A DNA stretch of 56,471 nt from the NCBI GenBank assembly GCA_027355725.1, contig DAIEHI010000177.1:1-56471 (forward strand), read 5' to 3'. Under the pieces are notes generated by a model. The model searched no databases, had not been told where the DNA came from, and was given only the letters and a program-made list of their open reading frames with translations. This DNA is from Acidimicrobiaceae bacterium (GTDB lineage Bacteria; Actinomycetota; Acidimicrobiia; Acidimicrobiales; RAAP-2). The first letter of the stretch is position 1; every line of letters begins with the position of its first letter. Shown piece by piece: positions 42,646 to 51,742 of the stretch. The position numbers and the translations under genes are program-made.

Positions 42646-44004
42646 GTGGCGATACACACCAAAGATATGCGGCCTCGTCCACAAACGGTACGCGCCAAGA
42701 AACCGTCACGCTCAACAGAATTGCTGTTGATGTTGCTCGCGTGGATCATCACCACGTCGTTCTACATTCTGGCCTCGCTCGGCTCCCAGGGTCACATGCC
42801 GAAGAAGATCTGGTTCTTCCTCGGGGGCATTGTGTTGATCTCCTTGGGACTACACATGGCCATACGCCGCTACGCGCCCAATGCTTCACAGGTTCTGCTA
42901 CCCATCGCCACCCTCTTGAACGGCATTGGCTACGTCGAGATCGCTCGGTGGAGTTCTTCGAACGCTTCACACCAAGCCCTGTGGTTCCTGGTGAGTGCCA
43001 TTGCGGTCGTGATCACCCTGAAGGTCGTTCGCCACGTGCGAGATCTCGACCGCTACCGATATCTCACGCTGCTCGGCGCCATTGGACTCATGTTGGCACC
43101 ACTCGTGCCCCACCTCGGTCTCAATATCAACGGTGCTCGCCTTTGGATAGCGCTGGGTCCGATCAGCTTTCAGCCCATTGAAATCGCAAAGATCCTCCTC
43201 GCTTTCTTCTTTGCGTCGTATTTCGCCACCAATCGAGACCTGCTCTCAACTCCCACGCAACGCTTTGCGGGTCGTCTCATTGTCCCTCCAAGGACCCTGG
43301 TGCCGATTCTCGTGGCGTGGGGCTTCTCATTGGCGATTCTTGGGGCAGAGAACGACATTGGCTTCGCGATGCTGCTCTTCGCCCTCTTCATCTCCATGCT
43401 GTGGGTCAGCACGGGTCTAAAGACGTACTTGGTGCTCGGCATCGGACTCTTCGCCGCAGGATCGCTGGTTGCCTATCAGGCCTTCAGCCAAGTGCAGTCA
43501 CGCATTGGCTTTTGGCTCGACCCCTGGTCTCCGGCGCACCTCGCCGCATCGTACCAACTCGCCTATGGCTGGTTCTCCCTCGCCGCGGGAGGGGTCACGG
43601 GAACCGGCTTAGGTCTTGGGCACTCGGGCAACATCCCCTACATCACCTCGGACATGATCTTCGCCGCGGTCGGTGAGGAACTCGGGTTTCTTGGAATCAT
43701 CCTCGTCGTCGCACTGTTCGTTGCCTTCGTGGGCGAAGGTTTTCGCATTGCGCAACGCTCACATTCAGACTTCGTGCGCCTCGCCGCCACGGGGCTCACG
43801 ATCATCATGGGCTTCCAAGCATTCTTCATCATGGCCGGCGTACTTCGCATCCTGCCCTTCACCGGCATCACGTTGCCGTTCATGGCGTACGGCGGTAGTT
43901 CGCTCTTGGCTAATTACATCATCGTCGCTATTCTGCTTCGTATCTCAGACGAGAACGCCACCGAAACCCGAGGTGGCGAGGTGATAGCCGTCCAGTTCGA
44001 CTAG
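42646..44004 (+). CDS. SEDS-family peptidoglycan polymerase (FtsW/RodA/SpoVE), first copy
   Basis: 452 residues from a GTG at 42646. Ten or so membrane helices are predicted. The family core is visible: NGARLWIALGPISFQPIEIAK in outline, VAWGFSLAILGAENDIG, the extracytoplasmic loop and GGVTGTGLGLGHSGNIPYI with SDMIFAAVGEELGF, and FTGITLPFMAYGGSSLLANY. SEDS proteins polymerise glycan strands with a class B PBP; none is adjacent. It is more like the actinobacterial RodA/FtsW type than the copy at 44534. The stop shares CTAG (44001-44004) with the convergent BFN gene. Confidence 0.9.
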   Translation: MAIHTKDMRPRPQTVRAKKPSRSTELLLMLLAWIITTSFYILASLGSQGHMPKKIWFFLGGIVLISLGLHMAIRRYAPNASQVLLPIATLLNGIGYVEIARWSSSNASHQALWFLVSAIAVVITLKVVRHVRDLDRYRYLTLLGAIGLMLAPLVPHLGLNINGARLWIALGPISFQPIEIAKILLAFFFASYFATNRDLLSTPTQRFAGRLIVPPRTLVPILVAWGFSLAILGAENDIGFAMLLFALFISMLWVSTGLKTYLVLGIGLFAAGSLVAYQAFSQVQSRIGFWLDPWSPAHLAASYQLAYGWFSLAAGGVTGTGLGLGHSGNIPYITSDMIFAAVGEELGFLGIILVVALFVAFVGEGFRIAQRSHSDFVRLAATGLTIIMGFQAFFIMAGVLRILPFTGITLPFMAYGGSSLLANYIIVAILLRISDENATETRGGEVIAVQFD

Positions 44005-44522
44005 AGATAGAACGTTGCGAGGACCTCTTCGGCGCACAAGATCGGCGCGACCACGGTTTGGCGCAAGGCGAGAATGAAGCCGTCGCTTGTACGACAATCA
44101 AACTCCTCGCGCCCGCGCGGCGTCATGAGATCGAGAGTTGCGTAGAAGACGCCGTTCTCAACCTTCAACACGCGTACCGCAATGATGTCGGCCTGCATGC
44201 GACGAAGCATCGCGGTCATCAATTCGTGAGTACCGGGACGTCGCCCGGTGACCCGATTGAGCGCTCCCCAGAGCGCCTGGGCCTCAGCGAGCGCAATCGG
44301 CACGCTCAGGTGTCGATATGGTGCTTCATTCTCCATCAGGTGCACCTGAGGCGAGGCGTCACCGAGCTCGAACACCACCGACTCCACGTTCATCACTCGA
44401 AACACCGTCGAGTCCTCGACAACTGGCGACTCGAGCGTCTCGGACGTCATGGCGTCCGCCTCTTGGGCACTGGCGCCCTCTTCGGGCACAGCGCTCTCGT
44501 CGATCTCGGTTTCGTCGCTCAT
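44001..44522 (-). CDS. Bifunctional nuclease (BFN/DUF151) family protein
   Basis: 173 residues from the ATG at 44522 (a TTG at 44531 is also in frame). The first 45 residues are an acidic, low-complexity tail (EIDESAVPEEGASAQEADA), followed by the BFN domain: SVVFELGDASPQVHLME, ETEAQALWG-like AEAQALWGALNRVTGRRPGTHEL in outline, and SDGFILALRQTVVAPI. Members have been reported as DNases/RNases in plants, but bacterial function is unclear. It follows rodA by 11 nt. Confidence 0.82.
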   Translation of the reverse strand: MSDETEIDESAVPEEGASAQEADAMTSETLESPVVEDSTVFRVMNVESVVFELGDASPQVHLMENEAPYRHLSVPIALAEAQALWGALNRVTGRRPGTHELMTAMLRRMQADIIAVRVLKVENGVFYATLDLMTPRGREEFDCRTSDGFILALRQTVVAPILCAEEVLATFYL

Positions 44523-44533
44523 GTGACTCAAGA

Positions 44534-45673
44534 CTAATTGCCGCTTCGACGCGATACCGAAAGCACCGCGCCCCCGGCCGCGAAGAACACAAGCTCTGCC
44601 GAGCCACCGTAACTGAGCAATGGCAATGGAATTCCGGTGACCGGCATGATACCCATGGTCATGCCGATGTTCTCAAAGCAACTGAAGGCGAAGAAGATGA
44701 ACACGCCCAACGCAATGAGTCGTCCCATCTGGTCCTTGGCGTTGCGTCCGACCATGAACATTCGAAAGGCGACGAAGCCGAGCAGCAGCACGATCAATGA
44801 GGACCCGATGAACCCAAGCTGTTCGCCAATCGCGGTGAAGATGAAGTCAGTGCGCTGCTCTGGCACGTAGCCAAGGACCGTTTGGAGTCCATTGAAGAGA
44901 CCGGCCCCGTGTAGTCCTCCTGAGCCAATGGCACTTTTGGCGTTGTTGACCTCGTACAACAGCGGCGCCAGATTCGCGTTGGTCGAACCCTGATTGAGGA
45001 ACGACACGAAACGATCGACCTGGTACTTCTTGAGAAGGTCCAGGTAGATCGCCGCCGCCACCGAGACTGAGCCCGCAATGGCGAGAAACGCCATGAAGCG
45101 CGGTGGGACTCCCGCGACCACCATCATCGCCGCAACACAGAGCACAATAATGATCGAGGTACCAAGGTCCGGTTGCTTCACGATCAAGAGCAGGGGGACC
45201 CCAGTCATCACAAGCAACCTGGTCACGTCGCGCATCGAGAGCCCTTCGGGTCTGCGCGCACAAAATGTCGCCACCGCCAAGATGATGAAGAGGACGGTGA
45301 ATTCGCTCGGCTGGATCTGAATGAAGCCCAGGTTGTACCAGCGTTGAGCGCCAAGAGCACTCTGACCGAGCACGAACACGCCAGCGAGTCCGAGGAGTGA
45401 CGCCACGTACAGGGGCGTTGCCACCATCTCGAATCGACGATAATCAAATCGCGAAATCGTGAACATCACCACGATCCCGATGATGAGAAAGAGACCCTGT
45501 CGCTCCAGGTAGTAGTGAGGGTTATAGCCCGCGTTGACAAGGGCTTGGCGCGTGGCGCTGTAGATCATGATCACGCCCGTCACCCCAAGGCCCACGAGCG
45601 CCCAAAAGAGGCTGTAGTCCATTGAGTCCCTCGTGTGGAGCCGTGAGGTGATCGCAGCGAGTGTGTCGCTCAT
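44534..45673 (-). CDS. rodA: Rod-shape-determining SEDS protein RodA
   Basis: 379 residues, about ten membrane helices. It polymerises peptidoglycan for cell elongation with a class B PBP. It has LGAQRWYNLGFIQIQPSEFT, VKQPDLGTSI, a long loop with NNAKSAIGSGGLHGAGL, PEQRTDFIFTAIGEQLGF and GIPLPLLSYGGSAELV, all RodA-type. The start overlaps aroE by 4 nt. With the SEDS copy at 42646 there are two such enzymes within 3 kb, one perhaps for division and one for elongation. Confidence 0.94.
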   Translation of the reverse strand: MSDTLAAITSRLHTRDSMDYSLFWALVGLGVTGVIMIYSATRQALVNAGYNPHYYLERQGLFLIIGIVVMFTISRFDYRRFEMVATPLYVASLLGLAGVFVLGQSALGAQRWYNLGFIQIQPSEFTVLFIILAVATFCARRPEGLSMRDVTRLLVMTGVPLLLIVKQPDLGTSIIIVLCVAAMMVVAGVPPRFMAFLAIAGSVSVAAAIYLDLLKKYQVDRFVSFLNQGSTNANLAPLLYEVNNAKSAIGSGGLHGAGLFNGLQTVLGYVPEQRTDFIFTAIGEQLGFIGSSLIVLLLGFVAFRMFMVGRNAKDQMGRLIALGVFIFFAFSCFENIGMTMGIMPVTGIPLPLLSYGGSAELVFFAAGGAVLSVSRRSGN

Positions 45674-46449
45674 TCAATTGCCTCCAGGAGTTCTGCACCG
45701 TTCACCGGCACGTCCCACCACCACTGCATCTGGCGAGCTGCCTGGTACGCCAGCATCGAGAGTCCGTTGGCGCTTTGACAACCCCGCGCGTCATAGAGTG
45801 CGCGCCACTTGGACATTCTTGGTTCGTAGGTTATGTCAACGGCAACTGTCGCGTCATGGACGCCTTCATGCGCGACCGGTTCAAGTCGACCAGCGACTGG
45901 TACCGTGTTGATCACCAAGTCAACCGTGGTGCCCTGAGGCGTTGATGGTCGAACCGTCTCATAGCGTTCGACAAGTTCCTTCACCCGAGCGGCCGTTCGA
46001 CCCTCGACCGTAATCGAACGTGCATTCGCTTCAACCAAGGCATCAACGATGCCGCGAGCTGCTCCCCCGGCGCCGATGATGATGACGTTCTTGTCCGCCA
46101 CGTCAAAGGAGAGCTCGCCGACCAGGGCGTCTATGAATCCTCGTCCATCAGTGCACGCGCCGAGCAGTCTTCCTTCTCGCATGAGCAATGAGTTCACCAC
46201 GCCAATACGTGTCGCGACATCATCGAGCTGCGCGCAGAGACCCGCTGCAACTTCCTTCATCGGCATCGTCACCGAAACTGCGTCAAACGTCGTGCCCATC
46301 AATTCTCGAAGCGCCGCGCCTTGATCGACGCCCAACTCGACTCGGGTGGATGAACCCTCGAGGCCCGCGATCGCCAGACCGGCTTCATGGAGCACCGGTG
46401 AGAGGGAGTGTTCGATGGGCGAACCCACTACCGCAAGTCGCCACTTCAT
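45670..46449 (-). CDS. aroE: Shikimate dehydrogenase
   Basis: 259 residues. It reduces 3-dehydroshikimate with NADPH in the aromatic amino acid pathway. The substrate site motif GSPIEHSLSPVLHEAGL and the catalytic Lys in SVTMPMKEVA are present, as is ACTDGRGF, the cofactor loop IIGAGGAARGIVDAL, and NGLSMLAYQAARQ near the end. The NADP-binding Arg appears in EGRTAARVKEL. It overlaps mltG and rodA by 4 nt on each side. Confidence 0.92.
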   Translation of the reverse strand: MKWRLAVVGSPIEHSLSPVLHEAGLAIAGLEGSSTRVELGVDQGAALRELMGTTFDAVSVTMPMKEVAAGLCAQLDDVATRIGVVNSLLMREGRLLGACTDGRGFIDALVGELSFDVADKNVIIIGAGGAARGIVDALVEANARSITVEGRTAARVKELVERYETVRPSTPQGTTVDLVINTVPVAGRLEPVAHEGVHDATVAVDITYEPRMSKWRALYDARGCQSANGLSMLAYQAARQMQWWWDVPVNGAELLEAIE

Positions 46450-47456
46450 CCAACACCCCGACTCGCTGCCAATCGCTCATTGGCTAGTTGCTCCGCGAAG
46501 GTCGTTGAAAACGCCTCAGTGCCCTTCTTGTCGACCACGGTGAAATAGAGCCAGGGACCCTCGGGTGCGTGCAGGACAGCGTTCAGCGCAGTCGCCGAGA
46601 CAGTGCAGATAGGCGTTGGCGTAAGCCCGGCGTTCAGATAGGTGTTATAGGGCGTTGGTGTCTGCAGCATTGCGTGGGTCACCGTACCGCCATCTTGTTG
46701 GAAGTAGTACAAGACCGTTGCGTCCATCTGCAGTGCCGATCCGCGCGAGAGTCGATTGAAGATGACTCGGGCGACTTTTGGCATATTGAAGGCGTAATAA
46801 CCCTCTTTTTCGACGATCGACGCTGCGGTGAGGAGTTGGTATGCGTTCAGTCCGTTGAGCGTCGTGGTGGATGAGAAGCCAACTCGTGATGCCTCGCGAT
46901 CGAATGACTGCTCCATTGCCCGAAGCAGTTGCGCCGGACTCTCCTTGGGTGCGATGAGGTACTGACCTGGACCAATCAGACCCTCGAGGGACCCATTGGG
47001 ATGATACGCACTGGCCAACGCTGCCGCCTTGGCGTCTGCGAGGAACTCGACACCGAACGCGTTATTGGTGTCTTGAGCCACGGTCACGGCCACTTCTCGC
47101 AAGGTCAGCCCGGGATTCACCACGACCACGTGCACGTTTGGAATGGCGCCCAGAATCGTTCGAACCTGAGCGAAGGACGAACCCTGTTTCAACTCATACG
47201 AGCCCGGCACCACGATGGGTGTGCCAAAGATGAGAGTGTCGAGACGAAATGCGAAGGCCGAACTTATGACGCCCTTGGTGTGCAATTCACTCGCGATACT
47301 GGCGATGGAATCGCCCGAATGCACAGTGATGATGACCTCGCGACCTGATCCGCCAATCGGATACACCTGCAGAACGAACCACCCGAGCCCAACGACCACG
47401 ACTGCAACGAGACCGGCGATGAGGCGGCCCAGCGGTCTAGTCAGCATGAAGGCCAT
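46446..47456 (-). CDS. mltG: Endolytic peptidoglycan transglycosylase MltG
   Basis: 336 residues. A single N-terminal membrane anchor (LIAGLVAVVVVGLGWFVL) is followed by a LysM-like region and the YceG domain. The catalytic Glu is in LLTAASIVEKEGYY, and SALQMDATVLYYF and PYNTYLNAGLTPTPI are conserved. MltG cleaves nascent glycan chains and sets their length, fitting the nearby rodA. The start overlaps ruvX by 20 nt; a second ATG three codons in is also possible. Confidence 0.94.
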   Translation of the reverse strand: MAFMLTRPLGRLIAGLVAVVVVGLGWFVLQVYPIGGSGREVIITVHSGDSIASIASELHTKGVISSAFAFRLDTLIFGTPIVVPGSYELKQGSSFAQVRTILGAIPNVHVVVVNPGLTLREVAVTVAQDTNNAFGVEFLADAKAAALASAYHPNGSLEGLIGPGQYLIAPKESPAQLLRAMEQSFDREASRVGFSSTTTLNGLNAYQLLTAASIVEKEGYYAFNMPKVARVIFNRLSRGSALQMDATVLYYFQQDGGTVTHAMLQTPTPYNTYLNAGLTPTPICTVSATALNAVLHAPEGPWLYFTVVDKKGTEAFSTTFAEQLANERLAASRGVG

Positions 47457-47853
47457 CTAGATAGTTTTGCAGGATGACGACCGCGGCCGCGCTGTCGATG
47501 CGACTTCGCTGGTCCCTGGCCCTAATACCGGCCTCAGACAGCGACCGCTGCGCCTGAAAAGTAGAGAGGCGCTCGTCGTACTGCACCACGACCACGGGGG
47601 AAAGCGCATCGCGCAACGCTGCAAAAAGACGGTCAGCGACTTCGGTACTCGACGTCTCCTTGCCCGAGAGGGCGACGGGTCGTCCAACGACTACGAGCCC
47701 CACACCCTCCTCTTCGACAATGGCGCTCACCACTGACATGAGCGCATCGTTCGCCGCGAGCGCCGGACGAGGAAAGGCCATGGTACGTGCGCGGTCGCTA
47801 ATTGCCATGCCGCAACGTTTCGTACCGGGGTCAACTCCGAGTATCCGAGTCAC
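47437..47853 (-). CDS. ruvX: Holliday-junction-resolvase-like protein RuvX (YqgF)
   Basis: 138 residues, the usual size. It has an RNase H-like fold with the acidic residue in ILGVDPGTKRCGMAISD and the C-terminal DERLSTFQAQRSL and RIDSAAAVVILQNYL. It is implicated in pre-16S rRNA 5'-end processing in bacteria. It lies 5 nt after alaS and overlaps mltG; alaS-ruvX-mltG-aroE is a common actinobacterial order. Confidence 0.94.
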   Translation of the reverse strand: MTRILGVDPGTKRCGMAISDRARTMAFPRPALAANDALMSVVSAIVEEEGVGLVVVGRPVALSGKETSSTEVADRLFAALRDALSPVVVVQYDERLSTFQAQRSLSEAGIRARDQRSRIDSAAAVVILQNYLDGLHAD

Positions 47854-47858
47854 GGTGT

Positions 47859-50408
47859 TCAGAGCGTCGCTGCCACCTGCAGCACCTTGTCGATCGCAGT
47901 AGCGTCGCGTCCACCGGCGAGGGCCAGCCTCGCTGAACCACCACCGCCGCCGCCCACGAGCGCGGCGAGGCTCTTTACGGTGCTCTGCGCATCGAGACTC
48001 TCGTCAGTCGACACAGCCAGTGCCACCTTCTCTTCATACACGCCAACGAGGACCACTAAGCGACGCCCCCGTCGCTGGAGATCTTGGGCCAGGGTGCGCA
48101 GTTGCTCGCCGGGATAACCATCCACTCGGACAATCAACGCGTCGCCGCTCACTTGGGTGTGCAACTGCTCAGCGAAGCTCGAGAGCTGAGCTTGACGAAG
48201 CTGTGAAATTTCCTTCTCAATATCGCGCTGTCGCTCGAAGAGTCGCTCGAGTGCGGGAACGACATCGTCGGTTGCAACCTTCAAGAGCGTTGCCACTGAT
48301 CCGAGAGCGCCCTCCATTTGCTGACTACGACGATACGCACCAAGTCCGCTGACCGCTTCGATACGACGGGTGTTCGATCCAATCGACGCCTCACTGACGA
48401 TTTGGATTTGGCCAATGTCACCCAAGCGGTCGACGTGGGTGCCGCCGCAGAACTCAAGACTGTGCGCACCCGCACGCACCACACGCACTCGATCGCCGTA
48501 CTTATCGCCGAAAAAGGCCACCGCGCCGAGCTTCTCTGCCTCCTGCTTGGAGGTCTGGATGGTCGTAACGCCGTCGTTCTCGACGACATCGACGTTCACC
48601 ATCGTGAGGATCGCCTCGGTCTCATCTGGGGCCAGTCCCGAGGCGTGAGAGAAATCGAATCGCAATCGCTCGGGACCAACGTAGGAACCCTGCTGGCGCA
48701 CGTGATCGCCCAGAACCGTTCGAAGTCCGGCGTGCAAGAGGTGGGTGGCGGTGTGATTGCGTCGCACCGCCTCTCGCCTAAGGGCATCGATCGTTGCAAC
48801 TGCCACCTGACCAGGTAAAATCTCTCCGCTGAGTCGACCACGATGCGCGTAGAGGCCGCCCGCGACGTTCTGGGTGTCGACGACGTCAAAGCGCCCCGTC
48901 TCGGTGACGATCGAGCCGGTATCTCCTACTTGGCCGCCAGCTTCAGCGTAGAACGGAGTTGAGTCGAGGAAGAGTTCGCTCGTGCCGTCTTGACCCACGA
49001 GCAGCGCCAGCACCGTTGTTTCCACGCTGTACCGCGCGACGTCGCGACCGACGAACTCAGTCTCTCCGTGGCGCTCGACGAGTTCTCGGTACTGTGCCTC
49101 GTCAGCCAAGTGCAGCGCCTTAGAACTGGCGCGCGCGCGAGTTCGCTGTTCGTTCATGGCAGCTTCAAAGGCGCTTCGTTCCACGACCATCCCCGACTCA
49201 CCCACGATCTCGTCAGTGAGTTCAATCGGGAAACCGTGGGTGTCGTGCAATTTAAAGGCAATGTCACCGGGAAAGACCGTCGAGCCCGATGAAGCCAGTT
49301 CGTCGCGGGCCTCTTCGAGCAAGGTCATTCCCGTGCGTAGCGTCCTCGCGAAGCCCGCCTCCTCGCGTTCGAGAATCTCGACAATCAGGTCCCGATCCTT
49401 CTTCAGCACGCCGTACGCATCGCCCATCTTCGCGATGGTCGCGTCAACGAGTGCTCCCGTCAGTAGTGCGTCAGAGCCGGCTCGCCGTGCGGCGAGGATG
49501 GCGCGACGGATGATGCGACGAAGTACGTACCCGCGGCCCTCGTTCGAGGGCAGCACACCGTCGGCCACGAGCATGGTCATGGCCCGACCATGATCGGCAA
49601 TCCTTCGAATCGCCACGTCGGTCGCCGCGTCACGGCCATATGGAGTCTTCAGTGCTCGCGCCGCGGTCTCGAGCAGCGGCGCGAAGAGGTCGGTGGCGAA
49701 TACTGACTCGACGCCGTTCAAGATCGATAAGACCCGCTCGAACCCCGATCCGGTGTCGATGTTCTGCTTGGGCAACTCGGTCATCGACCCACCCGGGCCC
49801 TTTTCGTACTGCATGAAGACCAGATTCCAGAACTCGACGAACCGGTCGTCGCCGCCGAAGGCTGGCCCGCCATCAGCCCCGAACTGCGCACCCTTGTCAA
49901 AAAAGATCTCCGAGCACGGGCCGCAGGGTCCAGTCTCACCCATATCCCAGAAGTTGTCCTCGTCAAGGCGCTGTATCCGCTCTGGTCGCACGCCGATCAA
50001 GTCGCGCCACAACTCTTCAGCCACGTCGTCTGAGTTGTGCACGGTCACCCACAGGCGCTCCGGATCAAGGCCGAAACCCTCAGTGATCAAACCCCAGGCG
50101 TACTGGATCGCCCCTTCTTTGAAATAGTCGCCGAATGAGAAGTTCCCCATCATCTCAAAGAACGTCAGGTGTCGCTGGGTCGTTCCAATGATGTCGATGT
50201 CGGGTGCGCGAAAGCATTTCTGGATGGTCACGGCTCGCTCAAAGTCCGGGACCTGTTCACCAAGGAAATAGGGCTTAAAGGGGACCATGCCTGCCACGGT
50301 GAACAACAGCGACGGATCGTGGGGTATCAGACTCGCTGACGGCACAATGGTGTGTCCGTTTTGGGCGAAGTAATCAAGGAAAATAGAACGAAGTTGGGCA
50401 GCTTCCAC
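47859..50408 (-). CDS. alaS: Alanyl-tRNA synthetase
   Basis: 849 residues from the GTG at 50408 (a longer frame to 50468 would overlap rarA). Class II catalytic domain with motif 1-3 segments (RSIFLDYFAQNGHTIVPSAS, QKCFRAPDIDIIGTTQRHL in outline, GSGFERVLSILNG), the editing domain with HTATHLLHAGLR and the metal-ligand Cys/His in EFCGGTHVDRL, and a C-terminal C-Ala domain ending with a Gly-rich LVGGGGGGSARLALAGG. The start lies 5 nt after the rarA stop. Confidence 0.96.
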   Translation of the reverse strand: MEAAQLRSIFLDYFAQNGHTIVPSASLIPHDPSLLFTVAGMVPFKPYFLGEQVPDFERAVTIQKCFRAPDIDIIGTTQRHLTFFEMMGNFSFGDYFKEGAIQYAWGLITEGFGLDPERLWVTVHNSDDVAEELWRDLIGVRPERIQRLDEDNFWDMGETGPCGPCSEIFFDKGAQFGADGGPAFGGDDRFVEFWNLVFMQYEKGPGGSMTELPKQNIDTGSGFERVLSILNGVESVFATDLFAPLLETAARALKTPYGRDAATDVAIRRIADHGRAMTMLVADGVLPSNEGRGYVLRRIIRRAILAARRAGSDALLTGALVDATIAKMGDAYGVLKKDRDLIVEILEREEAGFARTLRTGMTLLEEARDELASSGSTVFPGDIAFKLHDTHGFPIELTDEIVGESGMVVERSAFEAAMNEQRTRARASSKALHLADEAQYRELVERHGETEFVGRDVARYSVETTVLALLVGQDGTSELFLDSTPFYAEAGGQVGDTGSIVTETGRFDVVDTQNVAGGLYAHRGRLSGEILPGQVAVATIDALRREAVRRNHTATHLLHAGLRTVLGDHVRQQGSYVGPERLRFDFSHASGLAPDETEAILTMVNVDVVENDGVTTIQTSKQEAEKLGAVAFFGDKYGDRVRVVRAGAHSLEFCGGTHVDRLGDIGQIQIVSEASIGSNTRRIEAVSGLGAYRRSQQMEGALGSVATLLKVATDDVVPALERLFERQRDIEKEISQLRQAQLSSFAEQLHTQVSGDALIVRVDGYPGEQLRTLAQDLQRRGRRLVVLVGVYEEKVALAVSTDESLDAQSTVKSLAALVGGGGGGSARLALAGGRDATAIDKVLQVAATL

Positions 50409-50413
50409 AGGGA

Positions 50414-51739
50414 TTACTCTACCGGCGGGGCGTCGTTCGATGAAGAGCCCGAGGTGCGCTCGCGCCACAGCGAGGCCGTCATGGCTTCGCGACCATTCTC
50501 TGAAGGCTCATAGAACCTCGTACCCACGAGGTCTTCGGGCAAGTAGTCCTGTTGTACCCAGCCACCCCTGTAGTCATGGGGATAGCTGTAGTCCGTGCCG
50601 AAACCCATGGAGCGTGCGCCCGAGTAATGGGCATCGCGTAAATGATCGGGAACCTCTCGGGTGCCCCCGGCCTGCACCGCAGAGGTCGCAGCCCCAAGGG
50701 CACGGGTGACCGAATTGCTCTTGGGCGCCAACGAGAGCGCCAATGTCGCGTGCGCAAGCGTGAGGCGTGCCTCAGGGAGTCCCACGAATTCAACCGCCCT
50801 CGCACACGATTGCGCGATCACTATGCCCATAGGATCGGCCAGACCAACATCCTCACTCGCGAGTATCACCAGTCGACGTGCGAGGAACCGTGCGCTCTCG
50901 CCACTCTCAAGCAGCGTCACGAGCCAGTAGAGCGCCGCATCAGGGTCAGAGCCACGAACGGACTTGATGAACGCGCTCACCTGGTCATAGTGCGTGTCGC
51001 GAGACTGATGATAGAGGCGTCCGTCGCGCGCTTGTGCGACGTGCTCGAAGGTGAGCGTCGTCGTTGCTCCTACGTCGCTGCTGCGTGCGAGGGTAATCGC
51101 GGTATCGAGCGTGGTGAGGGCCGCGCGGGCGTCGCCCTCGGCAGAGGATGTGATGGCCGCCAGCACCTCCTCGCTCACCTGCGCGCCACGCACCTGCGCC
51201 CCACGCTCGCACAGGACCGAAATGTCCGCTTCACTCAAGGGACTGAGGCGCCACAGGGTCGAGCGGCTCATCAGGGCCGCGTTGACCTCAAAGTAGGGGT
51301 TTTCAGTGGTCGCGCCGATAAGGACGATCTCGCCAGACTCAGTCGCCGGCAAGAGAAGGTCCTGTTGAGCCTTGTTGAAACGGTGGACTTCATCGATGAA
51401 GAGCACCGTACGCTCAGCGTGCTCCCCAAGACGTTCTCGAGCTCGAGCAAGTATTTCTCGAACGTCCTTCACGCCTCCGCTCACCGCCGACAGGCTCTCC
51501 GAGGCGTACCCGGCCGAACTGGCGATGATTCGTGCGAGTGTTGTCTTTCCGGTGCCGGCCGGGCCCCAGAGGATCATCGAGGACAACTGGCGAGATTCGA
51601 CAATCTTGCGCAGGGGCGCGCCGCGCCCAACTAGATGGTTCTGGCCAACAACATCATCAAGAGTGCGCGGACGAAGCAGTTCGGCAAGCGGAGCCGCCTG
51701 CTTCAGGCGCTGGGCAATAGCGTCGTCAAAGAGAGACGT
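50414..51739 (-). CDS. rarA: Replication-associated recombination protein RarA (MgsA), apparent ACG start
   Basis: AAA+ ATPase acting at stalled replication forks. With a start at 51739 it is 441 residues, normal for the family. The N-terminus (SLFDDAIAQRLKQAAPL, then LRPRTLDDVVGQNHLVG) is conserved, so translation must begin near 51739, but the codon is ACG (51739-51737), not ATG. No ATG, GTG or TTG occurs in this frame between the aspS stop (51745-51743) and a TTG at 51586 that would remove the first 51 residues. Other motifs are MILWGPAGTGKTTLARI (Walker A), LFIDEVHRFNKAQQ (Walker B) and YSYPHDYRGGW at the C-terminus. It is in the same frame as aspS with only two sense codons between. Confidence 0.88.
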   Translation of the reverse strand, partial: TSLFDDAIAQRLKQAAPLAELLRPRTLDDVVGQNHLVGRGAPLRKIVESRQLSSMILWGPAGTGKTTLARIIASSAGYASESLSAVSGGVKDVREILARARERLGEHAERTVLFIDEVHRFNKAQQDLLLPATESGEIVLIGATTENPYFEVNAALMSRSTLWRLSPLSEADISVLCERGAQVRGAQVSEEVLAAITSSAEGDARAALTTLDTAITLARSSDVGATTTLTFEHVAQARDGRLYHQSRDTHYDQVSAFIKSVRGSDPDAALYWLVTLLESGESARFLARRLVILASEDVGLADPMGIVIAQSCARAVEFVGLPEARLTLAHATLALSLAPKSNSVTRALGAATSAVQAGGTREVPDHLRDAHYSGARSMGFGTDYSYPHDYRGGWVQQDYLPEDLVGTRFYEPSENGREAMTASLWRERTSGSSSNDAPPVE

Positions 51740-51742
51740 GGT

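Noticed and set aside
51586..51739. Frameshift in the rarA 5' region
   Set aside because: The N-terminal reading frame is continuous and matches the family residue by residue; only the start codon is abnormal.
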